From NCBI GenBank assembly GCA_959347315.1, contig OY365822.1:8646809-8710808 (forward strand): DNA of 64,000 nucleotides. Reading direction: 5' to 3'. Numbering within the stretch: the first letter of the stretch is position 1; every line of letters begins with the position of its first letter. Made by a program: the position numbers and the translations under genes. The notes under the pieces were generated by a model. The model was not told the origin of the DNA and searched no databases. It saw only the letters and a program-made list of their open reading frames with translations. Shown one piece after another: positions 1 through 11,104 of the stretch. The DNA comes from Bimastos eiseni. Taxonomy: Eukaryota; Annelida; Clitellata; Crassiclitellata; Lumbricidae.

Positions 1-104
1 TTCACAAAGACAACGAGTACAAATATCATTGACAGTTAGCAATATCTAAGTCATGATATTCGTTTACCTCATTGGGAAAAATTAGTAACAGTAAATTATT
101 TGCT

Positions 105-300
105 AATGATAATAATAATAATAGTAATAACAATAATAAAATAGAAATAATGATAATAATAATAGTAATAATCATAACAATAATAGCAATAATAGTAATA
201 ATAGTAATAATCATAACAATAATAGCAATAATAGTAATAACAATAATAAAATAGTAATAATTATAGCAATAGTAGTAATAATAAAAATAATAATAATATC
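105..300. repeat. AAT/AAC trinucleotide repeat
   Basis: Degenerate (AAT)n with AGT and AAC variants. Together with 1-104 and 300-709 it presumably lies in an intron of the ITCH/WWP-like gene. I found no WW exon in 1-709. Confidence 0.8.
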
Positions 301-709
301 CTCTTCAGCAGCTTTCAATTATCATTCCGCACTTCATTGCTGTCACATTTTGCTGTGCTTTCTTTATGCCGGAACCGGAGGAGACGTAACTGTTCCAGAT
401 CAACAATTTTTCCGTCTCTCGATTTTTTTGTAACACCTGAGGGATCAGAACTACCTCGGACAAAAATACTAACGATAGCTTATTTGCTAATGATAACAAT
501 GATGATGATAATAATAATAGTAAGAATAACAATATTAACAAAAATAATGGTGAACCGGGCATCAATTGACGGCATGCTAAAACCAAGTCGAAGTCCGGTC
601 AACATCCAAATCAACAGCAAAAATATACGAAGTAGAAAAGTAACATAGATCTTCTATATGTATAACACTTGAAATGTATACAGAACCACTGGAAAGACCC
701 TGAGTTTAC

Positions 710-3700
710 CCCAGCCCTCTGGCAGTCGTCCAAGACCTCCGTCTCCATCTCCAAACAGCGGATTAGGCAGGAAGCGGCTAGTGATGTCAGCCAGCTGCGA
801 GTCTCGGTCGTGTCGTCCGAGTTCGAAGGTGTGGACCCGGTTGATGAGGTTCTCGCTTGGTCTGACCCAGGTCGTCGTCCTCGTGTTGTGGTCAACGTAG
901 TAGACGCGGCGATAACGGTCGACCCGACGCTCCCAGCTTATAGACAGAAGATCAAACAATGGGTAACACTGGGGCGCAAGTTTAAGGTTTCAAGGTTGAC
1001 GAGCCCTTCCTTTGCTAGGTAGTTAAATTAGCTGAGTAACATAATGCATGGCTGCCGACAGTTAAATTCGACTTCAGTCATCACTCGTTCATACTGTACT
1101 TGTAATCATACTGCAGTTTGTTAATTTGAAATTAAAATGAATTATTATTATTATCATTAACAACATCATTATTTTTTTATTGTTGTTGTTATTGTTACTA
1201 TTACTATTATTATTATTATTAATATCATTGTTATTATTATTATTATTATTATCAAGTAGTAAAACATTGTTTGCCCGATCGACTATACAAGATTTGTAGC
1301 AATGTCATCAGAGTGTGCTTTTTACAACATCAACATATCAAAAATCGAGAAATCAGAGGAAAGTTTCAAAAAAAGAAATCAGAACAGTTCTGTAAACTTG
1401 TAATCTAACTTGTCCTGGTCTAAAACAGTCACACAGCTTGAAGCAAGGTTCATGATCAATCAACCTATCAATCAGTCGACCAATCAAGCAATCCATCGAT
1501 CAGTCAGCCTGATATAGCGCCACTTCAAGATACCTACTCAAAGGCGCCTCCAACTCTTCTGCCACTGAAAAGAACGGTTTTTAGAGATGAGGAATAGCCC
1601 GGGAAGACCGTTCCAATAGGTTGGGCTCATGATGGAAAAAGCAAGGTATTGCATCGTGGAATTTTGTGCAAAGGGGACCAAGGCTAATGAATATTTTGTG
1701 TAAAGCATGCCTTAAAACATCAGAATTTCCTGTTCACCGTAGAAAGTTCCATAAAGTAGCTTGGGTAGCATGAAGGCAGAGAGCAAATGCACATGATTCC
1801 CCAGTTTATTCAGGGTCTGAGTTCTGGTGAAAATCGTGAAATCAACCCCACGGATTTCAACCTGAGGACTGGTGTGAAAAAGAAACAGAAAAGAAGTCCA
1901 TCGAGTCACTAATTCATTCAATAAAATAGCCCCCCCTCTACTGGATTTCCTACTCAGATGTGCTCCCGACCCCACCACCGCTAAAAGAGACATCCGTAAA
2001 CAATTGAAATAAAGTGCTGGTGACCGAAATCATTTTCTAGACTTGACGTACGAAGGCATGTGACCAGTGACGTAAAAACCCCATGGCTCCCAACCCATCA
2101 AGTGTTGATAAAGAAGTAGAAAAGAAGTCCCTCGAGGCAACAATCGGCATAAAGTGCTAGCGGCCGACATCACTTTCTTAGCCTTGGCATACGAAGGCAT
2201 GTGACCAGTCATCTCCCTCGCCAGCTGAGCTCACCACTGACCATGTGTTCTTACTTCATTCATTGTTGATACTGATAAAGGTATGTAACATACGAGTGGT
2301 TACCTAACAATAACACCACAGCACATAAAGAGGTAGTAAGTCAATAGGTTTACCCTGGAGGTAGAACATAGTCATCTTGGCTTGACGAAGCAGTCATCTC
2401 TGCCTGTGACAGCCGATTACCCTCTGGCTCTCCAGTTGGTGATACACTTGAATCCCGTGCTAAAACATTCAACAACAGACCCACGATATAATTACTAAAT
2501 TGTGACTTACCAGCTATTTCTTACAGCTTTTACTAGTCTTAAAATAATTTTTATAAACCTTTAATAAAATCTGATCTCGTCGTCGTCGTCATCATCATCA
2601 TCAGGCAAGTGCATTTCTGATCATAAAATTTTGGACGAGCAAAATCAAATTTCAGAATAAATACATAAATAGGCATTATTTAAGAAACCAAAAGGAATAA
2701 CAGGGCATAAATTCTTCAGTGCATGAGTTTTAGACTTTTGGAAAGGTATGGATGATAGCACTGTCTCAGTGGATACGATCACAGCTTTTAGGAGCAAGCT
2801 AGGAAAATTGAGCTATTAAACTTATCCAGGACAAATTGCAGTGGTTTTAACACAGACTAAAGATCTTCTGAAGCACTTTAAACCCTTGTTATGTTATGTT
2901 AAAGCACTCACATGACCGTGGCAGGTCGCTCTCGGTTCCATCCGACTGACCGTCACGGTCGGCCACACTCTGATTCCCGTACTCCAGGAGATCAGCATCT
3001 CCCAAATGTTCAGAATTCCTGCTGCTTGGAGAAACAACCAGAGGTTCGAATCCAAAGTCCAGCAGAGAAGCCGACATGGAAAGCGGTTCCGCATTGCTAA
3101 CCCTGAGACCACTGAACGTCGGGAGGTCGATGAGGAGCGGAGGATTCAGCGGTTGCTCGGTCAGCGAGTAGGGTACGGAGGCAGGTGGAGCATCGTCAAA
3201 TGACATCAGCAGCGGAGCAGGAGCAATGGAAGGCGGGGCTGCAGACACAGTCGATGCCAATTCTGCAGGAACCGGAACAGGCAGAGATGTCACAGAAGGC
3301 GGGGCCACAGTAATGATGGATGGCTGGAAGGTGACTGAGGCGGGGGCCAACACTTGATTGACATGGGTGACAGGTGAAGGTGGGGTCTGAGGAATGACGG
3401 AAGGCAGAACAAGATTGAAAGGATGCCAAGCAGTACTCTGGAACATCACCGGAAGCAGACTCGGTGGCGGATTATAAAGCAAACCGTACGGAGCAAACAT
3501 GGAACTGGAATTGGAGTTACATGGAACGATGACAGGCACGGTGGAGGGCGGGACGGAAGGAGGGAATGAGGGGCGAGTTGTGGAAGGCAAAGACGACTGC
3601 GGAGAAGGCAGTGCTGAAGCTTGGTTAGAAGGCAATATGGAAGGCAGGCTAACAGATGAAGCCACTGCAGGATTAAACACATTGAAGAACATTAGCAAAT

Positions 3701-5198
3701 GCTCAGCAATTTATATACTTTAAACATTCGCTTGCTGCTTACATTATTTGATTGTGATTTGCACATGTGCACATACTGACCTCATAATGTGGCATTGGGA
3801 ATGTATGGTTGAGGGCCAGAACATCAAGAATTGTTTTCCTCTGGAGTGGAATATCCTACCTGGAAATTCTTCATCTGTAGTCTATTACTACATCATGTTT
3901 TACTTTGATTGATTGATTGACTGACTGACTGATTGATTGATTGATTGATTGATTACTGCAAATTAACTTGCTGAAAAAATGATAGAATACTACTTGAGGA
4001 GGGATTGTCAAAAATATAATTCCCTCAACATAAAAAAATAGTACAGCTCAAATATCAGGAGATAACAGGAAAACTACTTTCCACTATCATCTCTCATCTA
4101 TGTTTATCCAGATCTTCGATGCAGTTGTAATTTGCAGCAGTCGTTTCATCAATAAACCATCTGTAAAGACTATCAAAACCAGAGCATTGCTCTTCTAATT
4201 ACTGTTATCTTAGGGATCGTGCTTACTTCGGGATAAAATAAAATATAAATTAAAATAAATAAATAAAAAATAAATACAATATGTAAAAAAGATTTAAAAA
4301 CAAAAATAACAATAAAGCACTCACTGTCAGATGCGACATTGATCAAGCCGTCATTCCTAGACAAATTCTCCAGACTGACGATCATTCCCGACAAAATGAC
4401 GAACAATTCGCCAATCTTCATGCTGGTCTTCTTGATATCAAACAACTCTAAAGTCACCGATGCATTTTCCACTGAATAAACATGAATAGAAACACACAAC
4501 TCCGAATAGGTTCTTCGCTACACCTAAGCCAATACAGTCTATGCATTTAGGATTTACGCACCTCTTGAAACAAACTCCCTGGCCAAGGACCCTCAAGTAT
4601 AGGACACAATCAGTGTTCCCTCCAAGCTGTGCGCATGAGCGTGCGCACACGGGCCGTGGAGCCAGTGCACACAAGAATTTAGCGGGCGCAAAAAATATTT
4701 TACTAAAAAAAACAAATATTAGGATAAACTGTAAACCAATATCTAACAAAATAGAAAGTTGCAAATCAATTGAACGCTAGGTATAATGATGTACCGGACG
4801 ATGTAGGTCTATATATCATCAGTGCTAAGACACACTTTTGACAAAGGACATTCCTTATGGTTTCAGAACTTATCACCACAGACAGCACAGCACACAAGAG
4901 TGCGAGCCATTTATAAAATGTTGCACAAAGAAAATTTCTTGCACACACTGTCCCCAAATAATTAGAGGGAACATTGGACACAATGCCCTAATTCTGATCT
5001 GCCAAATCATTCATCCAAAATTGTCATATAGCATAAATATATTTAGAAGAAATAATCAACAGAAAATTATAACATAAAATTTATGTTAATCGATCAATTT
5101 TTCAATCATAATTGAGAACACGTGATACGTGTCGCAGAGATTAAAATAATTTAACTGTAGTTTTACTAACATATCCTCTTTTTACATATGGATTGTAC

Positions 5199-5229
<31 letters not shown>

Positions 5230-5292
5230 GATATATATATATATATATTATATATATAATATTTATATATATATATATATATATACACACAG

Positions 5293-5323
<31 letters not shown>

Positions 5324-8300
5324 ACACAGATATATATATATATTATATATATATACACACAGATATATATATATATATATACACACAGATATATAATATA
5401 TATATATATTATATATATATATTATATATATATAGTTCCTCTCATAATTATATATACATATATTTTCTCATTATATTATAACAAGAAGAGGAAAAATAAT
5501 AAAGAAATATTTGTTTAAACCGCAGTTAAAGTTGGTAAAGAAATCTAACAGTCACTTACATCGTCCGATATGTGCCTCGAGAATCTGACTGAGGAACATG
5601 ACTGCCTGACCGACCAAAACATCCGACCGCCATTTACAATGCTGAAAAGCTTGAAATATGAACACGGTGTCTTGCTTGACCAATCTACAAACGAACACAG
5701 AAACTGCGATAATTATCACTCACTCACTCACTCACTCACTCACTCACTCACTCACTCACTCACTCACTCACTCACTCACTCACTCACTCACTCACTCACT
5801 CACTCACTCACTCACTCACTCACTCACTCACTCACTCACTCACTCACTCACTCACTCACTCACTCACTCACTCACTCACTCACTCACTCACTCACTCACT
5901 CACTCACTCACTCACTCACTCACTCACTCACTCACTCACTCACTCACTCACTCACTCACTCATTCATTCATTTATAACAAACATTCATATAGCTCCCCTC
6001 AAAGCAAACTACTCAGAGACACTTGTAACTCCAGCATGACTAAAAGGTTCAGCCTTAATGTGAGAGGAGAACATAAGAGAGAATGTTATGGGAAAGAGGC
6101 AAAGCTCACGATCCAGTTGTTCCAGGACCACAATTGAGAAAAATCGGTTCTGTCATGTGGAGCTATGGGCAAAAGGGACAATATGAAGACACTATTCAGA
6201 TGAGCAGAGGCAGGCCCACCGACAGAAATTCAAGGGCTCTAGTCAGAGAAATTCAGGACTCTGTGCATAGAAATCACGAGCCTCTAAGACTGAAATTGAT
6301 GTGCTCAATTGGGGTCTAGGACATTACCCCCAGACATTACCCTCTGCCATTACCCCCCTGCTTTTACCCCATACGATATTACCCATTAAAAATTATAAGT
6401 AGTCCACGATAATATTCAAATGTTTGAAGCTTAAACTAATTGTAGTTAAGCATCAGTAATATTATATTCGAAAAAAGCATAGGTCAAATACTTTGTATAT
6501 AATCAATCATTACATTCATCATAAGCTGATTGTGGGTCCCTAAATATCACTGGGCCCTGGGTATATGCACCCCTATATCCTCTTGGCAGGCTTTAGCAAG
6601 AGCCCCTATCACTAAGGACATGGCAACAGAGCAACACTGCCGCTCAGTTGGGGGCCAGTGGAGAATGTTGCATGTGTCTCTAGAGACAGCCAAATTATGG
6701 CATATAGTCGATAATGCGGGATCCAATCCGTACACTGAGGACTAGCCAGCTGAATATTCGGGAGGCCAGACTAGAAGGAGTAACACTAGGAGGCATGGCT
6801 GAGGATGGAGTTAGCAGAAGCAATGAATGAACAGGTGACAGCGCAAAGATTAGAACAATTGGCAAGAACACAGTTACATAGATTGATGTGAGGAGCAAAG
6901 GTGAGTCTTGGTCCAGGCTGCACAGCACGTGCTGGCCAAAACAAAAAATCACGTGATTAATTTTCCGTACAGTATCTATATCGTGGTGTACTGTCTTTCA
7001 TTCGATCCTCATCACATACGTATTGAGTAGTGGTAACCGTAGAGTTGACTACTGGCCAACAACTGCAAGAAGGTCCAGGCGTTAATACAAACAAGAGTCC
7101 CACTCCAAGACCAGTGAAGAGTAAGGAGAACTAGAGATCTTATTTGATAAATCTGCAATGGCAAGCAATTGAAGCAAGTGAACATTCCAGAAAGGCAAGA
7201 AACCAAGAGGTTCAAGTGCTGTATTAAGCTACTTTGCCGTATATTTAACAAAGGTGCAAAGGTGGGCACTGCCTGTTGTTGCCACTTGAGTTCATTTTAT
7301 TGCCTTGTGGTGATCTCTTGCTCAGTGTCCTCGTTCCAAAAGCTCTGTACTTCATAGTGCAATACAAGTTGACACAGAGGAATGATAATGGTGTACAAAC
7401 ACTGCAAATGAATCAAATTGCTTCTTAGAAACATGCTTACATGTCGAAGTGTTCATTCCAAGTAGGCGCAAGTGTCCCAGGCATCACGATCGTCTTCCTG
7501 CCTCTTTTTCCGTCAACTATCAACTCCATGTAGACATCAGTGGCAGATTTGGAAAAGGCACTGGTTGAAGGCAGGAAATTGGCTCCCGTAACTAATCCCA
7601 ATCACAAAAGAATAACTGCACAAACTGTACACAGATTCTGGTTTAAAATCTAGCACAACATAACAAGGGTTTAAAGTGGTTCAGAAGATGTGTTAGAACC
7701 ACTGCAATTAAACCTGGAACCCTTAACAGCCCATCCTTCAAGAATCCACTTAAAAGATGCAATAGTGTACTGGCCACTGAGATGGCTCTATCGTCCAAAC
7801 CAATCCACAAGTCTACAACTCGTGCACTGAAGAACTTCTGCCCTAATGTCACCTATTGGCATCAAAGTATCAAATCAAATCATCTTATTGCTTACCAACA
7901 AAACCAAAATTCAAGAACATATGCACACAATGAGCAGTAATCACAGAGCTAGTTAGTGGAAGCAATGACCTAGTAAGCAATGTGGAAACCCCCATCTTTC
8001 CAAGTCGTGAGTAGTGGTAGTAGTACCAGTTTAATGACACTGTGTGATCATCAGTGTCACCCTCCTCCTTTATCCAGGCTTGGGACAGGCACTCCTGGAC
8101 TGCAAGCAGTGGAGGTGATTCGGTGAGGTGAATATTAGGCGACATAAATGAATGGTTTTGATAAGCTTTAAAAACGTTTTTATTACATATTCAGGAGCAC
8201 ATAAGAAAATCATGATGTAAAAGCTTACGCACACAGACTCCTTTTACAGATATTGTAATAATTATCTTATGTCATTATTATTTGCATTTTGTTCCATCAC

Positions 8301-8613
8301 TACTAGCATTTTAGCCGATGTGGATATGACCTCTTGACAATAAAAAAATGATCTGGTGAAATGTATGGATTGACTAAATCTTGTTTAGGTATATTATTTT
8401 TAATTCCTATAAGAAATCTTACCAAGCAGCCAATAATTTCACAGGCTCTGAGAAGCAAAGGAGCTACAAAAATGAAGAATCAACCAAACACACTGGTCCC
8501 TTAGTCAGTAAGGGGCCAGAGTGTTTTCTTCTACCTTCACAAAACACCGTCTAGGTTGTCTAAACAGGTCACTCACTTGTAAGTTGAAGTTGATGTAGGT
8601 TTCCTGTGGCCAT
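710..8613 (-). CDS. NEDD4-family HECT E3 ubiquitin ligase, ITCH/WWP-like, N-terminal part (continues past the left edge)
   Basis: Seven coding exons were assembled on the minus strand: 8613-8577, 7591-7441, 5684-5560, 4471-4325, 3664-2912, 2459-2354 and 936-710. All junctions agree in phase and have GT/AG ends, giving about 515 residues. The protein starts [12 protein letters not shown]. Residues ~7-140 form a C2 domain ([31 protein letters not shown]), expected to bind phospholipid. Residues ~154-404 are a Pro/Ser-rich linker. Residues ~436-468 are a WW domain ([22 protein letters not shown]), which would bind PPxY motifs. A ~45-residue spacer then leads to the first residues of another WW (LPEGW). 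The spacing matches the second and third WW of ITCH/WWP ligases, so one N-terminal WW appears absent. The remaining WW domains and the catalytic HECT domain are not in the window. The ATG exon has a good acceptor 6 bp upstream (8619/8620), so a non-coding first exon must lie farther right. Family is secure; exact orthologue is not. Confidence 0.88.
1138..1253. repeat. ATT trinucleotide repeat
   Basis: Interrupted (ATT)n/(GTT)n tract in the intron between the WW exon and the exon at 2354-2459. Confidence 0.75.
1511..2215. repeat. Dispersed repeat with a tatagcgcc end and internal duplication
   Basis: Begins gatatagcgccacttcaaga, the reverse of the GGCGCTATAT LINE-tail motif seen at many sites here. 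Segments around agaaaagaagtcc (about 1888 and 2125) and acgaaggcatgtgaccagt (about 2050 and 2191) occur twice, so the element is partly duplicated. Intronic. Confidence 0.6.
2740..2900 (+). mobile_element. LINE 3' coding-end remnant
   Basis: Related in inverted orientation to 7640-7860. Both share attgcagtggtt...aacac...atcttctgaa and cactttaaacccttgttatg. Translation of either copy resembles the C-terminal end of a LINE ORF2. Broken by stops. Confidence 0.55.
4611..4976. mobile_element. hAT-type MITE with perfect 8-bp target-site duplication
   Basis: Ends are CAGTGTTCCCTC and, inverted, CAATGTTCCCTC (11 of 12 match). GACACAAT flanks both sides (4603-4610 and 4977-4984). An 8-bp duplication with CAGTG-type ends defines hAT elements. 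No transposase frame, so it is non-autonomous. Lies in an intron of the ITCH/WWP-like gene. Confidence 0.9.
5198..5440. repeat. (TA)n and ACACAGATATA microsatellite
   Basis: Alternating TA runs broken by acacaca/cacagata blocks. Intronic. Confidence 0.9.
5716..5962. repeat. (TCAC)n microsatellite, about 61 uninterrupted units
   Basis: About 245 bp of perfect TCAC repeats, 32 bp from the acceptor side of the C2 exon at 5560-5684. It ends in cattcattcattta, which continues into a TATAGC-type dispersed repeat (about 5960-6290). Confidence 0.95.
6415..6600 (+). repeat. Dispersed repeat, copy 1 (second copy at 28490)
   Basis: Shares atgtttgaag, ttaaactaattgtagttaag, gctgattg and cctcttggcaggc, in the same order, with 28490-28770. 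No coding potential. The flanking 5963-6414 and 6600-7440 hold nothing I can assign beyond short shadow frames. Confidence 0.55.
7640..7860 (-). mobile_element. LINE ORF2 C-terminal remnant
   Basis: The minus-strand frame reads [15 protein letters not shown] and continues in the style of LINE ORF2 C-termini (F-x-x-R-V-V-x-x-W-N). Related to 2740-2900. Intron 1 of the ITCH/WWP-like gene. Confidence 0.55.
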
Positions 8614-8619
8614 TGTAGT

Positions 8620-11104
8620 CTAAAAGAAAAGTTCGAAAGACGGCTAGATTAAATTTTCTTATCACAATCATGATAACTGACATGATCGAAATGATCAATT
8701 TCTCTCTTTATCATTACCATCAACTTTATTCCTGCATTTAAATTTCTTAGAGAGTAAGTTAATTAAATGATCATGAGCACATGTCCTTTCCCTTAACACA
8801 AAGTGTTGAACTGCATGCATGGCCTGATATGTAAGTATATGGCCATTTATATAGCGCCTTATGTATTAGCACAAAGGCGCCAAAACGTCACGACATCATG
8901 AATCGTTGGCGATTTCAGCTATAGTGTTTGACACTTTGAATTGCCACTGCTCAAGTTCTATAAATCCCTGTGGCTCTGACTTCAACAAATAGACAGCAAT
9001 CACATCTGACCAAAATCATAGAACGTACGCCAAGAACTAGTAACATCTCTACATGCCAGTGGGCTTAAACGAGGACATCATTCTACAGTAAAAGACGCGA
9101 GGTTAGCTGATAATTTTTATCACACCCTCAGCCTTCAGGTGCGAAGTTGCCAATAACAACCACCAGATAGATGCCTGTTTGTATTCTACCTTAACTAATA
9201 TCATACACGTTAACTACTCCAATCGCCTAATAAACACAAATAAGGGTAAGAAAAAACAAACGAAAGCCCTACTTCTATTTCTCCAAGGCTCGTATAATAA
9301 ACTTTTCGTCATATCAACACACGCCCTACTTCCTGTTTTGCCTTTCAAACCGTTTGAGGTTGACACGCAAAATAACAGCAAACGATGACAAATATAACTG
9401 CATAAAAACTTTTGTCGACCTAAACTCCTTTTTATTTTTTTCGATAATTGAAAATTTTTAATTAAGGACTCGTCTTAAGTGGTAAACCACTATGGTAAAC
9501 ACACTCCAACCGATGGGGGGTTTACCGAAGACATTTAACATAGAAATGGAATTTGCTTCTAAGAAAGCTCTATTTATAGTAACAAGCAAATCATTCAAGC
9601 GTAACAACGCGTTACAACGTTTCGTCTAGCTAAAATAATTACTTATTATATTTTCAGGACTTTTTGAATAATTAGTATCTGCTTAAACTGCTGTGAACTT
9701 AATGATCTGAATAGATTCTGAATAGATGCAAATGTAATGAGTTTATCTGCTTAGCTAGGCCTAATTAATATAGCTTATAATAGGCTTCGTTACTATAATA
9801 ATAATAACGACAATTTAAGGCTATAGCCCTAATAGTATTGTTTTCGTAAAATATCAGACTGATGAACCATAGTAGGCCTATGATTACACAATCACAGTAT
9901 GAACAAATTATGACAAGTTTTTACAGGAGTAGAATTTAAGAGAACTTTGCTGTCGACAGCCAAGTATATCAATCTGCCTACAAAACATTAGGCATAATAT
10001 ATGCATCTGGTTGAATCAACGTTTCCGCCTAGCTAAAGAAGGATTAGTAAACTTTTATGGGTACCGGAAATAGAACTCGCATCCTCCGCTCACTGTGCTC
10101 AGCACGCCAGTATTATCCATCAGCCTATTGTATGCCCTCTCGTTGAAGCATGCGAAATATGAGTATACTGGCCTAATAAATTGCTGTCGTTGTTGTCCTA
10201 AGCTGTCGTCGTTAAACTCTGGACTCATTCATCCGCCACAGTCAGGTCCGACCGATGGCTTTTATGAGTTCCGGGTCAACTGTTTTACTACCCAGTGGCT
10301 GGCCTGAGCAGCGTTTGTCTCAGAGGCAGGTGCATGCATACATGGCTGCAAGCAATTGGTCTGACGCAACACAAGCTACATGTAGATGCTTGAAATCAAC
10401 ACAACACGGTATAATTTGCTATATATCAATGTTGCTGATATTTGGGTCCTAATCGTAAGCTATACAACGCGCTACTCTAAGCGCAAACGCAAACGCACAT
10501 CTTAATAGCTATTGCTTCATAGGCCTCCACCAGTAATTGCAAATCAGGTCTTATTTTATTATCTATGATTCTACATAGTGTGTTACATTCAGGGTCGACG
10601 ACAGAAATTCAGGGCCCCAAAGGAGAACAATCAGTAAATCACATATATCTATATTCACATTAATCTATTTTCACAGCTTCGAATTAGGACCATTATACAT
10701 ATAATAATTGTATGGCCCAAATTTATAACTTTTTCCACCAGCGTCCCCAAGTTCCCACATCATTCTCACTCCTCAAAACATTTCCTAGTCACGGGGTTTT
10801 CGCACTGGGAGCAAATTTCTGGGAGTGCTGCTCATTGTTGCTACTGTTTCGAGCGGTACTACATGAATTGGTAAATACAATACACTTCTGATCATACCTA
10901 TTCTTAGCTACTGATTGACTGACTGACTGACTGACTGACTGACTGACTGACTGACTGACTGACTGACTGACTGACTGACTGACTGACTGACTGACTGACT
11001 GACTGACTGACTGACTGACTGACTGACTGACTGACTGACTGACTGACTGACTGAAACGGTGATAGAATCAAGTAAAATTGATCGTGGTTTGTTTACCATA
11101 TAAC
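8620..11104. other. Intergenic/5' region between the divergent ITCH/WWP-like gene and VARS2
   Basis: No coding exon recognised. It must hold the untranslated first exon of the minus-strand gene, because an acceptor precedes its ATG exon, and the VARS2 promoter. At 8848-8890 there is a TATAGCGCC-type repeat fragment; the (GACT)n tract at the right end is listed separately. Confidence 0.5.
10911..11054. repeat. (GACT)n microsatellite, about 36 units, next to the VARS2 start
   Basis: Perfect ctga/gact tetranucleotide array ending 51 bp before the VARS2 ATG, so within its promoter or 5' UTR. Confidence 0.95.

Noticed and set aside
710..3664. Direct splicing of the Pro-rich exon (2912) to the WW exon (936)
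   Set aside because: The phases do not match with the good donor. The 2459-2354 exon ending LPPG restores phase and the WW N-terminus.
5570..6137. Long plus-strand frames of repeated LTHS
   Set aside because: They translate the (TCAC)n microsatellite; every frame is open because the repeat lacks stops.
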